Origin: G965197555 sp965197555
Lineage (GTDB): Bacteria; Chloroflexota; Dehalococcoidia; Lucifugimonadales; UBA3495
Assembly: GCA_965197555.1 (NCBI GenBank)
Contig: OZ240213.1
Span: 3,410,001 to 3,474,000, forward strand
Reading direction: 5' to 3'
Length of the DNA: 64,000 nucleotides
A program made the translations under genes and the position numbers. This document shows, in pieces, positions 18,398 to 25,257 of the stretch (position 1 is its first letter; every line of letters starts with the position of its first letter). Under the pieces are notes generated by a model. It was not told the DNA's origin. It saw only the letters and a list, made by a program, of their open reading frames with translations, and did not search any database.

Positions 18398-18484
18398 ATG
18401 CAGCAGGAGACGCTGAGGGTAGTTCGCCGTGTATATCTGGTCTTGGCCGGGCTGGATGCGGCTGACTACTTGCCCCTGCCATAG
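18398..18484 (+). CDS. short Leu/Val-rich ORF ahead of leuA, possible leader peptide
   Basis: A 28-codon ORF begins at ATG 18398 after a strong GGAAGGAG (18381-18388). The product contains six Leu and four Val, mostly in VVRRVYLVLAGL and a Leu-Pro-Leu-Pro end. It lies 120 bases before leuA. Downstream, CCGTTC at about 18522 can pair with GAACGG at about 18544, with flanking C-rich and G-rich arms (ACCCC and GGGTGGGG) continuing the fold. That hairpin has no T-run, so a simple transcription attenuator is not proved. It may instead modulate access to the leuA start. A chance ORF is possible. Confidence 0.35.
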   Translation: MQQETLRVVRRVYLVLAGLDAADYLPLP

Positions 18485-18604
18485 CCCCATTAAATGACTA
18501 CCGGTGCAACAATAACACCCCGTTCTCTTACGCTCTCGAGATGGAACGGTTAGGGTGGGGTGAGGCAGACCACAGCGCAACATGAAAGGAATCAGGTAAA
18601 GGTC

Positions 18605-20164
18605 ATGGCCAACGATAAAGTAATGGTACTGGACACCACGCTCCGAGATGGGGAGCAGTCCGCCGGAATCGGCATGACGGCGGACGAGAAGATGGAAATC
18701 GCCAAGCAGTTGGAACGGCTTAACGTTGACATCATTGAAGCCGGTTTCGCTGCTAGCTCACCGGGAGACTTCCAGGCGGTGAGTAACATAGCCCGCGATG
18801 TCAGAGGGCCCATAATCTGCTCTCTCGCCAGGGCGGTGCCCAACGACATCGACCAAGCCTGGGAGGCCATTAAGCATGCTCGGGCGCCCCGAATCCACGT
18901 GTTCCTGTCCTCGTCGGAAATCCACCAGATGCATCAGCTCAGAAAGAACCGGGAAGAAGTCATGGAGATGGCTGTAAACATGGTGGAGCGGGCAAAGCAG
19001 TATTGCCCGGACGTGGAATTCTCGCCCATGGACGCTACTCGCACCAACAAGGAGTACCTGTTCCACATGCTGGAGGAGGTAATTCGCGCCGGTGCTACCA
19101 CGGTCAACATCGCAGACACTGTGGGGTACGCCATCCCGTCGGATTTCTATCGCCTGATTGGTGAGATACGGGAGAAGGTGCCAGGCGTCGACGGAGTTAC
19201 CCTTAGCGTGCACTGCCACAACGACCTGGGGTTGTCTGTGTCCAACAGCCTGGCGGCCATCCAGGCCGGTGCCCGCCAAGTGGAAGGGTGCATCAACGGG
19301 ATCGGTGAGAGGGCGGGCAACGCTTCCATAGAAGAAATAATCATGGCGCTGGACACCCGTAAAGACCTGTTCAATATCGACATCGGCGCCGACACATCTC
19401 AGATTTATCCTGCCAGCCGGTTGGTCAGCCGCATTACAGGTATGTCGGTCCAGTCCAACAAAGCTGTGGTGGGCGAAAACGCTTTCCGCCACGCCTCCGG
19501 AATCCATCAGGATGGTGTGTTGAAAGAGCGTTCCACCTACGAGGTAATGCAGCCGGAACGGGTTGGCGTACCAGGTAACACCCTGGTGCTGGGGAAGCTC
19601 AGCGGCAGAGCCGGCCTGCAGGCTCGCTTGGAAGCCCTAGGCTACCAGCTGAACCGGGAAGAGATATCCAACGTGTTCGAGTCCTTCAAGGTCCTGGCCG
19701 ACAAGAAGCGGGAGGTCACCGACCGCGACTTGGAGATTTTGATGGATGAGGAAAAACGGGTGGCGACCGAGCCCATCAGCTACACCTTGGACCATGTGCA
19801 GTTCACCAGCGGCGACCACGACATACCTTCCGCCACGGTGCGCCTTATCGGTCCAGACCAAGAGATTGTCACCGACGCCTCAACCGGCAACGGCCCCGTC
19901 GATGCCGTATGCAACGCCATTGATAGAGTGGTCGGTACCTCAAGCACTCTGGTTGACTTCAACGTGCAGTCGGTGACCGAAGGCATCGATTCCATCGGTA
20001 CCGTCACCATTCGGATAGAGAAGAACGGCCAAGTATACACCGGTCGCGGCGCCTCCACCGACATCATAGTGGCCAGCGCCAAAGCCTACCTGAGCGCGGT
20101 CAACCGGCTGCTGGCGGCTGATGAAACGGCCAGCCTACCGGAGGTGGGGACCACCCCGGATTAG
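18605..20164 (+). CDS. leuA: 2-isopropylmalate synthase
   Basis: Condenses acetyl-CoA with 2-oxoisovalerate, the first step specific to leucine. The 519-residue protein opens with LDTTLRDGEQSAGIGM, the HMGL-like barrel signature. The metal ligand region HCHNDLGLSVSNSL is near residue 202 and GERAGNASIEE follows. The C-terminal LeuA allosteric domain (HDIPSATVRLIG onward) is present, so leucine feedback is expected. I chose the ATG at 18605 because it begins just before the barrel; a GTG at 18560 would add 15 residues. leuB and leuCD are absent from the window. A 20-bp perfect hairpin ends the unit. Confidence 0.93.
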   Translation: MANDKVMVLDTTLRDGEQSAGIGMTADEKMEIAKQLERLNVDIIEAGFAASSPGDFQAVSNIARDVRGPIICSLARAVPNDIDQAWEAIKHARAPRIHVFLSSSEIHQMHQLRKNREEVMEMAVNMVERAKQYCPDVEFSPMDATRTNKEYLFHMLEEVIRAGATTVNIADTVGYAIPSDFYRLIGEIREKVPGVDGVTLSVHCHNDLGLSVSNSLAAIQAGARQVEGCINGIGERAGNASIEEIIMALDTRKDLFNIDIGADTSQIYPASRLVSRITGMSVQSNKAVVGENAFRHASGIHQDGVLKERSTYEVMQPERVGVPGNTLVLGKLSGRAGLQARLEALGYQLNREEISNVFESFKVLADKKREVTDRDLEILMDEEKRVATEPISYTLDHVQFTSGDHDIPSATVRLIGPDQEIVTDASTGNGPVDAVCNAIDRVVGTSSTLVDFNVQSVTEGIDSIGTVTIRIEKNGQVYTGRGASTDIIVASAKAYLSAVNRLLAADETASLPEVGTTPD

Positions 20165-20185
20165 TGAGCCGCCGGTACCCAGCCA

Positions 20186-20230
20186 CAAATAAGACAGGTG
20201 GTAATCGACGATTACCACCTGTCTTATTTG
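20186..20230 (+). terminator. strong hairpin terminator after leuA
   Basis: A perfect 20-base inverted repeat (20186-20205 with 20211-20230) closes on a five-base loop CGACG. The arms begin and end in A- and T-rich bases (CAAATAAG / CTTATTTG), so it can terminate in both directions. It separates leuA from the minus-strand Panacea locus. Confidence 0.8.
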
Positions 20231-20292
20231 ATGTGTAACACCTTGTTACCAACACAGAGCCGATCCTTTACACGACACTTACTGCCGTAATA

Positions 20293-20576
20293 TTAGGTAT
20301 CGTCATCTCCCCTCGTCACAAACCACAGGTCAATGGTAGTCTCGGTGAAACTAAACCAAATGATCAACGGAGGGGCGCCGGTGTAATGCACCACACTGAG
20401 CTCCCTACCTTGAGCATCGCGTGCGACGACACGAAAAACCTCCGGGATTCTGGCAATCGTAAAGGTAAGCCCAGCTATCTTTTCGTCTAGCTCGCTAGGG
20501 TCTAGGCCAATGGCTTGAGCGGAGAACTCAAAGGATGGCTGATATCAGAGGGTTCGGAAACCTACGACATGGCCAT
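20293..20576 (-). pseudogene. broken partner gene of the Panacea-type antitoxin-like gene
   Basis: An 83-codon open frame (20293-20544) reads as a plausible protein end with LDPSELDEKIAGLTFTI, VFRVVARDAQGRELSVV and PLIIWFSFTETTIDLWFV, but it has no ATG, GTG or TTG before its middle. The ATG that would start it overlaps the stop of the upstream gene as TAATG (20574-20578), a normal coupling arrangement. That frame meets TAG at codon 5, and the protein-like part lies in another frame. I read this as a partner gene disrupted by a stop and a frameshift. The family is not recognised. If it was the toxin of a Panacea pair, it is now probably inactive. Confidence 0.45.
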
Positions 20577-21130
20577 TACTCGAATGACCAACCATGTCCT
20601 TCCGCGAGGTCCTTGGCACGGGTTAGTTCGGATTCAGTGATAGGCCTATTCGACACGTGGACAGTTTCATAGGGGATTGTAGCCGTCTGTCCGGTTGCGA
20701 GTGTTTCTGACCAAGCGGCCTTCCACCCCAGAAACCTATGGGACAATTCACTAACTGACTCGGCGTCTCGGCACTGAAGCCATTGAATCACTTTGTCCAC
20801 GATATTGCGTTCTTCCGGGGAAAAGTGCTCTAGGTCAGGTCGTCGCAGCGCTATTACTCGCTGTTGAGACCCGCTCCGCTCGATGGTGACATCACCATCG
20901 AGCAACATTTGCTCACGTATGGGCATCAACCGTCGAGGTCCGGGACCATACTCAAGCGCCATATATTCAGCGTCGGTCATAGCCCAACCAAGTTCTTCGT
21001 AGGCTATGAAATCAGAGAAGAAGAGAATCTTGTTCAATTTAGTAGCGCCAAAATAGGGATGAGATTTACACCGCTGAGCAATGTACAACACAAGCTCTTT
21101 GAACTTTTCCTCTTTGAATTCCCTCTCCAC
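20576..21130 (-). CDS. Panacea (DUF4065/SocA-like) domain protein
   Basis: 184 residues with the hallmark GATKLNKILFFSDFIAYEEL followed by a Thr-Asp-Ala-Glu-Tyr and ALEYGPGPRRL. This matches the Panacea (DUF4065, GepA/SocA) fold, known as a versatile antitoxin domain and, in Caulobacter SocA, as a proteolytic adaptor antitoxin. The start is GTG with GGAGGAG seven bases upstream. The adjoining downstream frame is damaged, which would leave this as an orphan antitoxin. The distal half (DKVIQWLQCRDAESVSELSH) fits the usual helical extension. A plausible promoter lies at 21213-21241. Confidence 0.75.
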   Translation of the reverse strand: MEREFKEEKFKELVLYIAQRCKSHPYFGATKLNKILFFSDFIAYEELGWAMTDAEYMALEYGPGPRRLMPIREQMLLDGDVTIERSGSQQRVIALRRPDLEHFSPEERNIVDKVIQWLQCRDAESVSELSHRFLGWKAAWSETLATGQTATIPYETVHVSNRPITESELTRAKDLAEGHGWSFE

Positions 21131-21212
21131 CAGTGCGCTCCTCCATGGACCTCCGCTAATGCTCCCCTTAATGCATCTACCCGGCTACGGCTACAACTAT
21201 TCTCGCAGACTC

Positions 21213-21241
21213 AAGGTAATTCTTGTACTCAATCTTGTCAA
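21213..21241 (-). promoter_or_regulatory. possible promoter of the Panacea gene
   Basis: On the minus strand TTGACA (21236-21241) is followed after 17 bases by TACCTT (21213-21218), about 80 bases before the GTG start. The -35 is perfect and the -10 is weak. The remaining gap to 21418 shows no gene. Confidence 0.4.
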
Positions 21242-21418
21242 TTTGCCATTGATACCGACACTTATAGTTCCGTTAAGCAAGACACGGTCAAGTAACAATG
21301 TGCTGCAACGACGTGATTGGATGCAACTCCGGAAAGGAGTCTACGGAAATTCACTGTAGGGTCACCGCCCACACAGCCTGGTTCACCGGGGACTGGTATC
21401 CTTGGAATGCCTGGGCTT

Positions 21419-22444
21419 CTACAGCATCTTCATTTGAAACCCGTCGTCGGCAAACCGGCCTCTGCCATCCAAGTGAACTGCTGGATACCCTATCTCTCTC
21501 AAATGGGCGGCCAAGTCTGGAAATCCATTTACCGTGTACACCTGCTTCGGCTGGACCTGCAGTACATAGTCAGTCAGCTCCCGGAAGTCCGGGTGGTCGC
21601 TGAAGGGCAAGCTGGCATCCGCAGGCCGTCCCCACCGTTTTTGGCCATCGGCCGCCCAACCGGTCAACTCCATGAACCTTAGACCGCGCAAGCCCTTGAG
21701 AGCAGAGTTGGCCTTGGTCCCCGGCGGGCACAGGACCACCTGGCCGTCTTGAGGCTGACCATCGAAGGCCTTGAGCTCTCCAGGGAATACAACTCCGGCC
21801 TCCTGATAAATCCGGGCTAGCTGATATATGCTCTCTTCCACCAACACCTCAAAACCTTGGCCGAGGAGGTGATGCAACAACTCCTGTGCCTTACCCAGGC
21901 GCCAGCCAAGGATTACCGGCCTCTCTCCCTTGGACAGCCAGTTCCGAATGGTCTGGAAGGCCGTCTGGAGCACCTGTTCCTGAGGAGGAAACCGGTAATG
22001 GGCCTTACCGTAGGTAGCTTCCATAACCAGAATGTCGCAAGGCACCGGTTCCAGAGGTTCGTTGGTTGGGCTGGGCCGAGGCTTGAAGTCCCCGGTATAT
22101 AGCACTTTGACACCCGTGTGTTTTGACTGGATGAGTACCTGCGCAGAACCGAGGCAGTGACCCGCGGGGTGTAAGGTCAGGGTGTAGGTCTCATTTTCCA
22201 GGGCCTCGCCGTACTCCAGGCATATCGGGCTGGACTTACTGAAGTAATCCTGTAACAGCGCCCCAGTATTTGGTGTGAGGACGGGCCGACGGTGGCGCGC
22301 CAGGTGGTCGGTGTGAGCGTGGGACACTAACCCCAAATCTCGGGACCGGCGCGAGTCCAACCATAAGTCTAGGTCAGGGAGGTAAATTCCCCGGTTAAAG
22401 ACTACTTCCAACCCTGTCCCCGCCAGACGATTTGCTGCATACAC
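21419..22444 (-). CDS. MBL-fold nuclease-like protein (beta-CASP / ligase-associated exonuclease type)
   Basis: A 341-residue MBL protein with SHAHTDHLARH (HxHxDH form), a PAGHCLGSAQV stretch and YTGDFKPRPS. A beta-CASP-like insertion follows, in which LVMEATYGKAHYRF precedes a helicase-like GERPVILGWRLGKAQ helix. This set is typical of RNA/DNA-processing MBL nucleases (COG1236, including ligase-associated exonucleases). No DNA ligase gene is next to it, so the exact role is open. The start is GTG at 22442-22444 with only a distant AGGA, so it is less certain. It is divergent from the UGA-containing peroxiredoxin. Confidence 0.72.
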   Translation of the reverse strand: MYAANRLAGTGLEVVFNRGIYLPDLDLWLDSRRSRDLGLVSHAHTDHLARHRRPVLTPNTGALLQDYFSKSSPICLEYGEALENETYTLTLHPAGHCLGSAQVLIQSKHTGVKVLYTGDFKPRPSPTNEPLEPVPCDILVMEATYGKAHYRFPPQEQVLQTAFQTIRNWLSKGERPVILGWRLGKAQELLHHLLGQGFEVLVEESIYQLARIYQEAGVVFPGELKAFDGQPQDGQVVLCPPGTKANSALKGLRGLRFMELTGWAADGQKRWGRPADASLPFSDHPDFRELTDYVLQVQPKQVYTVNGFPDLAAHLREIGYPAVHLDGRGRFADDGFQMKML

Positions 22445-22575
22445 GCGGCGGTGGCTTCCTGGAGCTTCGCCACCAGATCTTGCGGCGAGCCAAGTATAAC
22501 ACCCAAGACCCTAATCACCTTGTTGTGTTCAACCCGTTGGACACTAAGACAATACCGTAGCCATGCTTTCTAAGG

Positions 22576-22581
22576 TATAAT
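22576..22581 (+). promoter_or_regulatory. -10 box ahead of the selenoperoxiredoxin gene
   Basis: A perfect TATAAT lies 70 bases before the ATG at 22652. No good -35 is seen at 16-18 bases upstream, so the promoter is only partly supported. Confidence 0.3.
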
Positions 22582-22651
22582 CGCCAAGGCGTTTCCCAGG
22601 CCAATCTGGGAGTGCAGTTAACCCCAATCAGGCAAGCGGAAAGGTGGGATT

Positions 22652-23116
22652 ATGCCAGCAGAAGTTGGTGACACGGCCCCGGACTTCACCCTCCCTTCGG
22701 TAAGTGAAGGAGATATTACTCTAAGCAGCTATAAGGGCCAAAAGAAGGTAGTGCTCTCGTTCCACGTCTTTGACTTTACTTCTGGTTGAACCAGCCAAGC
22801 AACCTTCTTCCGGCAAGCTAACAGCCGGTTCGAAGAAAACAATGCCCAGGTGCTGGGCATAAGCTGCGACCATGTGAACGCTCATCGGGCTTGGTCAACC
22901 GCCATGGGAGGACTCCCCTATCCCGAGCTCTCCGATTGGCACCCGAAGGGGAAAGTCACGACCGATTACGGTCTATGGAACGAAGAAAGAGGTGCAGGAA
23001 ATCGGGCGGTCATCGTAGTGGACAGGGACGGCGTAGTCCGGTTCCGGGAAACCTACCAGCCCGGCGACCTGCCGGACCCTGCCAAGATCCTGGAAGTGGT
23101 GGAATCGCTTCCCTAG
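22652..23116 (+). CDS. peroxiredoxin with in-frame UGA at the peroxidatic position (probable selenoprotein)
   Basis: The 155-codon frame has one internal TGA, codon 46 (22787-22789), with protein-like sequence on both sides in the same frame. Before it comes VGDTAPDFTLPSV and VVLSFHVFDFTSG; after it comes TSQATFFRQANSRFEE, VLGISCDHVNAH and AVIVVDRDGVVRFRETYQPG, the AhpC/TSA (BCP/AhpE-like) fold. The UGA sits where peroxiredoxins have the catalytic Cys of PxxxTxxC (here TSG then UGA), so it most likely encodes selenocysteine. Cys72 might serve as partner. ATG has an AGGTGGG site. It would reduce peroxides with a thiol donor. The alternative is a nonsense mutation. Confidence 0.82.
22787..22837 (+). 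promoter_or_regulatory. candidate bacterial SECIS hairpin downstream of the UGA
   Basis: Right after the TGA, TTCTT (22805-22809) pairs with AAGAA (22833-22837) and CCGGC (22810-22814) pairs with GCCGG (22824-22828). A TTCG bulge lies on the 3' side and the apical loop is nine bases, AAGCTAACA. About 25 bases separate the UGA from the loop. Size and distance are like known bacterial SECIS elements, but the G sits third, not first or second, in the loop. No selA, selB, selC or selD is in the window. Confidence 0.5.
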
Positions 23117-23133
23117 GAATCTAAGATAGGAAT

Positions 23134-24293
23134 CTAAACCAAAGCCAAGGTGGGATGTGCATTTACAATACATCGGTGATTGGGCTGGGATTCTCGCAGA
23201 AAGCCTTCGGCCTTTGATTGCAGGACGGTGCGGCAGCGGCCCTTGACCTCGTCTTTCCGGATGGACAGCCCGCAGAGGAAATTCCCGACCCTCTCCTTTA
23301 CCAGGGCCTTGGTTCCCAAGCACAGGTTTCCGGTGGCTTCCTCTCTTGCCCAGCCCCAGATGGCCTCATCGGCGTTGAAGTCCGGGCTGTAGCCCGGCAG
23401 GTTCATCAGCCGCAGCCCCAAGCCCGGCGTCCGCAGATACTCACGCACCGCTTCGCCGCGGTGCGCCGGCGCGTTGTCCCAAATCACGTTGAGCGGCCCG
23501 GAGTGCCTCTGCCGCAACCGCTCCAGGAAGGCAGCCGAGGTTCCGGAGTTGCTATTCCCCTCCAGGTCCATCCACTCCACCTCACCGGTCTCCAGGCACA
23601 CTGCCGAGTAGTAGCTGGCCTTTTCGCCATAGCTCGGGCTGGTCGAGTCCACCAAGGCCGGCTCTCCCTTTAGCACCCATTTGCCTCTCAATTCGGCATC
23701 GGCCCGGAAATGGGCCTCGTCGGCGAAGAATATCTTCGCTCCCGTACGCCACGCCTCGTCCGACAGGGTGGCGTACTCCGCCACGAAGGCCTCCCGCTTC
23801 TGCTCATCTGCCTTGACCAGACGCTTCTTGGGGCGCTTCAGGACAAACCCCAAGCGGTGCAGATAGTTCAGGCAAGTGCTGCGGCTCAGGCCAATGCCGA
23901 AACGCTTCGAGACAAACTGCCGCACCACTTTCCAGTTCCAGTTGGCCATTTCTATGCCCGACATCTCGGGCAACTCCTGCACTGCCCCCGTCAACTTCGC
24001 CTGTTGCGTCTCGCCAAGTGCGGGGGGGAACCCCCGGTCTGCTCGAATATCAAGGCTGCAGGCCCTCCCTCGCCGAAGGCGGCGGCCCATCTGCCGATGG
24101 TGTGAGCATCCCGGCCCAGTGCCTGGGCGGTGCCCGAGGCGGTCAGGCCCCGGCACAGGAGCCACAGTGCGTGCCACCGTTCTCTCTCCCGGGGTGTCGG
24201 CGCTAGGTACATCCTGCTGCGCACACTCGCCAAGTCCAACTGCCACCCCTCCAAGTCCGGCCTTATCCCCCTCATACCCATCACCATCCCCAC
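23134..24293 (-). CDS. IS630-family transposase in two overlapping frames
   Basis: The N-terminal part (start near 24293) has the helix-turn-helix stretch RERERWHALWLLCRGLTASG and QALGRDAHTIGRWAAAFGEG. It continues to a run of seven C (minus strand, about 24026-24032), where the reading frame must move by -1 to join the catalytic part. That part has FFADEAHFRADAELRGKW, VIWDNAPAHRGEA and LPGYSPDFNADEAIWGWARE, a full DDE triad of IS630 form. The slip site suggests programmed frameshifting, though a decayed single base is possible. The stop codon TAG is completed by the flanking TA target repeat. All catalytic residues look intact. Confidence 0.82.
23137..23152 (+). repeat. IS630 left terminal inverted repeat
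   Basis: AACCAAAGCCAAGGTG, perfect inverse of the right end at 24356-24371. The repeat also encodes the last codons of the transposase on the minus strand. Confidence 0.88.
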
Positions 24294-24355
24294 TCAATCT
24301 GCTCCCAGTCCTGACGCTATGCCTCCCTGATTCTAGCCGACGCAAATGCGGGTTT

Positions 24356-24371
24356 CACCTTGGCTTTGGTT
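24356..24371 (-). repeat. IS630 right terminal inverted repeat
   Basis: CACCTTGGCTTTGGTT on the plus strand, the perfect inverse of the left end, followed by the TA target duplication. Confidence 0.88.
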
Positions 24372-24408
24372 TAGGGCTGAGGTCAGCCATCAGGAAACCC
24401 TGCAAAAA

Positions 24409-25233
24409 CTAAGACTGGATTCGTTGGATTAAATACTGCTGGGTACCTCTAGGCACCTTTACAGTTACCTCTTCCCCCACGGCCTTATCCAGCAACGCTT
24501 GGCCCACCGGGGAAGAGGTGGATATTTTCCCTGATGCCGCGTCCGCCTCTCGAACGTCGACCAGGGTGTAGACGATCTGCCGTCCGGACCCATGGTCCTT
24601 CAAAGTCATTTTCGAGCCTACGGTTGAACGCAGGGTGACACCCTTGGGTTTGTTGGACAATAGCTGAGCGGTGGCCAAGGTATTCTCCAACTCTCGAATA
24701 CGGGACTCGATGATTCCCTGCCGCTCTTTGGCGGCTTCCAAGGGTGCGTTTTCCCGAAAGTCCTTGTCCTCCATTGCCCGTTTTATGTCTTCCGTGACGC
24801 CGGTCCGTTCTTCCTTCAGGACGTCCAATTGGGCTCCCAAACGGTCGAAGCCCTCCTGGCTAAGATGGACCCCTTCGGGGAAGGAGCTATGGGAGGTCCC
24901 AGGCCGACGGCCAGACCCCCTCCTACCACGGGAAATACGCAAATGGGTGGCCAGACCGCTTTGTGTCCACCCCTGCTGTTTCCAATAAGTCAAAAAGGAA
25001 CGCACCGGGTCTAGCCGGTGCGCCGAATCCGGTCCGCCCAGTCCAATGTATTGGGCATATTCAGCAACTTCTGCCGGAGAAACTTCCCCCACGGTCCTGG
25101 CACGACCGCACCACGCTACAAACCTGCCCAGCTCCTGGTGGTCGATGGGAGAATGCTTTCCGTCCCGCCTTGCGGCAACGAATCGGGTTAAGGCTTCTGT
25201 TAGAGTGAAATCGTCAGCGGACACCAAGTCCAT
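24409..25233 (-). CDS. greA: GreA-type transcription elongation factor with N-terminal integrase SAM-like domain
   Basis: GreA/GreB factors rescue backtracked RNA polymerase by stimulating transcript cleavage. Residues from about 115 on are a complete GreA: a coiled coil with EDIKRAMEDKDFRENAPLEA, whose acidic tip residues are present, RQGIIESRIRELEN, and an FKBP-like C-terminal domain ending VKVPRGTQQYLIQRI. The first 110 residues are an extra all-helical domain (FTLTEALTRFVAARRDGKH, FVAWCGRARTVGEVSPAEV, SFLTYWKQQGWTQSGLATHL) resembling the core-binding domain of tyrosine recombinases. The 274-residue length is far above the usual 158. It follows pckA by 24 bases. Confidence 0.85.
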   Translation of the reverse strand: MDLVSADDFTLTEALTRFVAARRDGKHSPIDHQELGRFVAWCGRARTVGEVSPAEVAEYAQYIGLGGPDSAHRLDPVRSFLTYWKQQGWTQSGLATHLRISRGRRGSGRRPGTSHSSFPEGVHLSQEGFDRLGAQLDVLKEERTGVTEDIKRAMEDKDFRENAPLEAAKERQGIIESRIRELENTLATAQLLSNKPKGVTLRSTVGSKMTLKDHGSGRQIVYTLVDVREADAASGKISTSSPVGQALLDKAVGEEVTVKVPRGTQQYLIQRIQS

Positions 25234-25257
25234 TCCCTCCAGCGGGCCATCAAGAAT

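Larger units (their letters stand above)
23137..24371. mobile_element. IS630-family insertion sequence, 1,235 bp
   Basis: Both ends are visible. AACCAAAGCCAAGGTG at 23137-23152 is repeated in inverted form at 24356-24371, and partial identity continues inward. TA flanks each end (23135-23136 and 24372-24373), the target duplication expected for IS630/Tc1-like elements. The single transposase gene is on the minus strand. The element lies 20 bases after the selenoperoxiredoxin gene and 37 bases from the greA stop, between two convergent genes, so it interrupts neither. A direct repeat TAGGAATCTAA occurs twice just left of it. Confidence 0.88.

Noticed and set aside
23134..24345. One-frame reading of the transposase, including a 130-residue Gly/Arg-rich start
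   Set aside because: The start of that frame does not look like a protein, while the HTH sequence lies in another frame and joins at C7.
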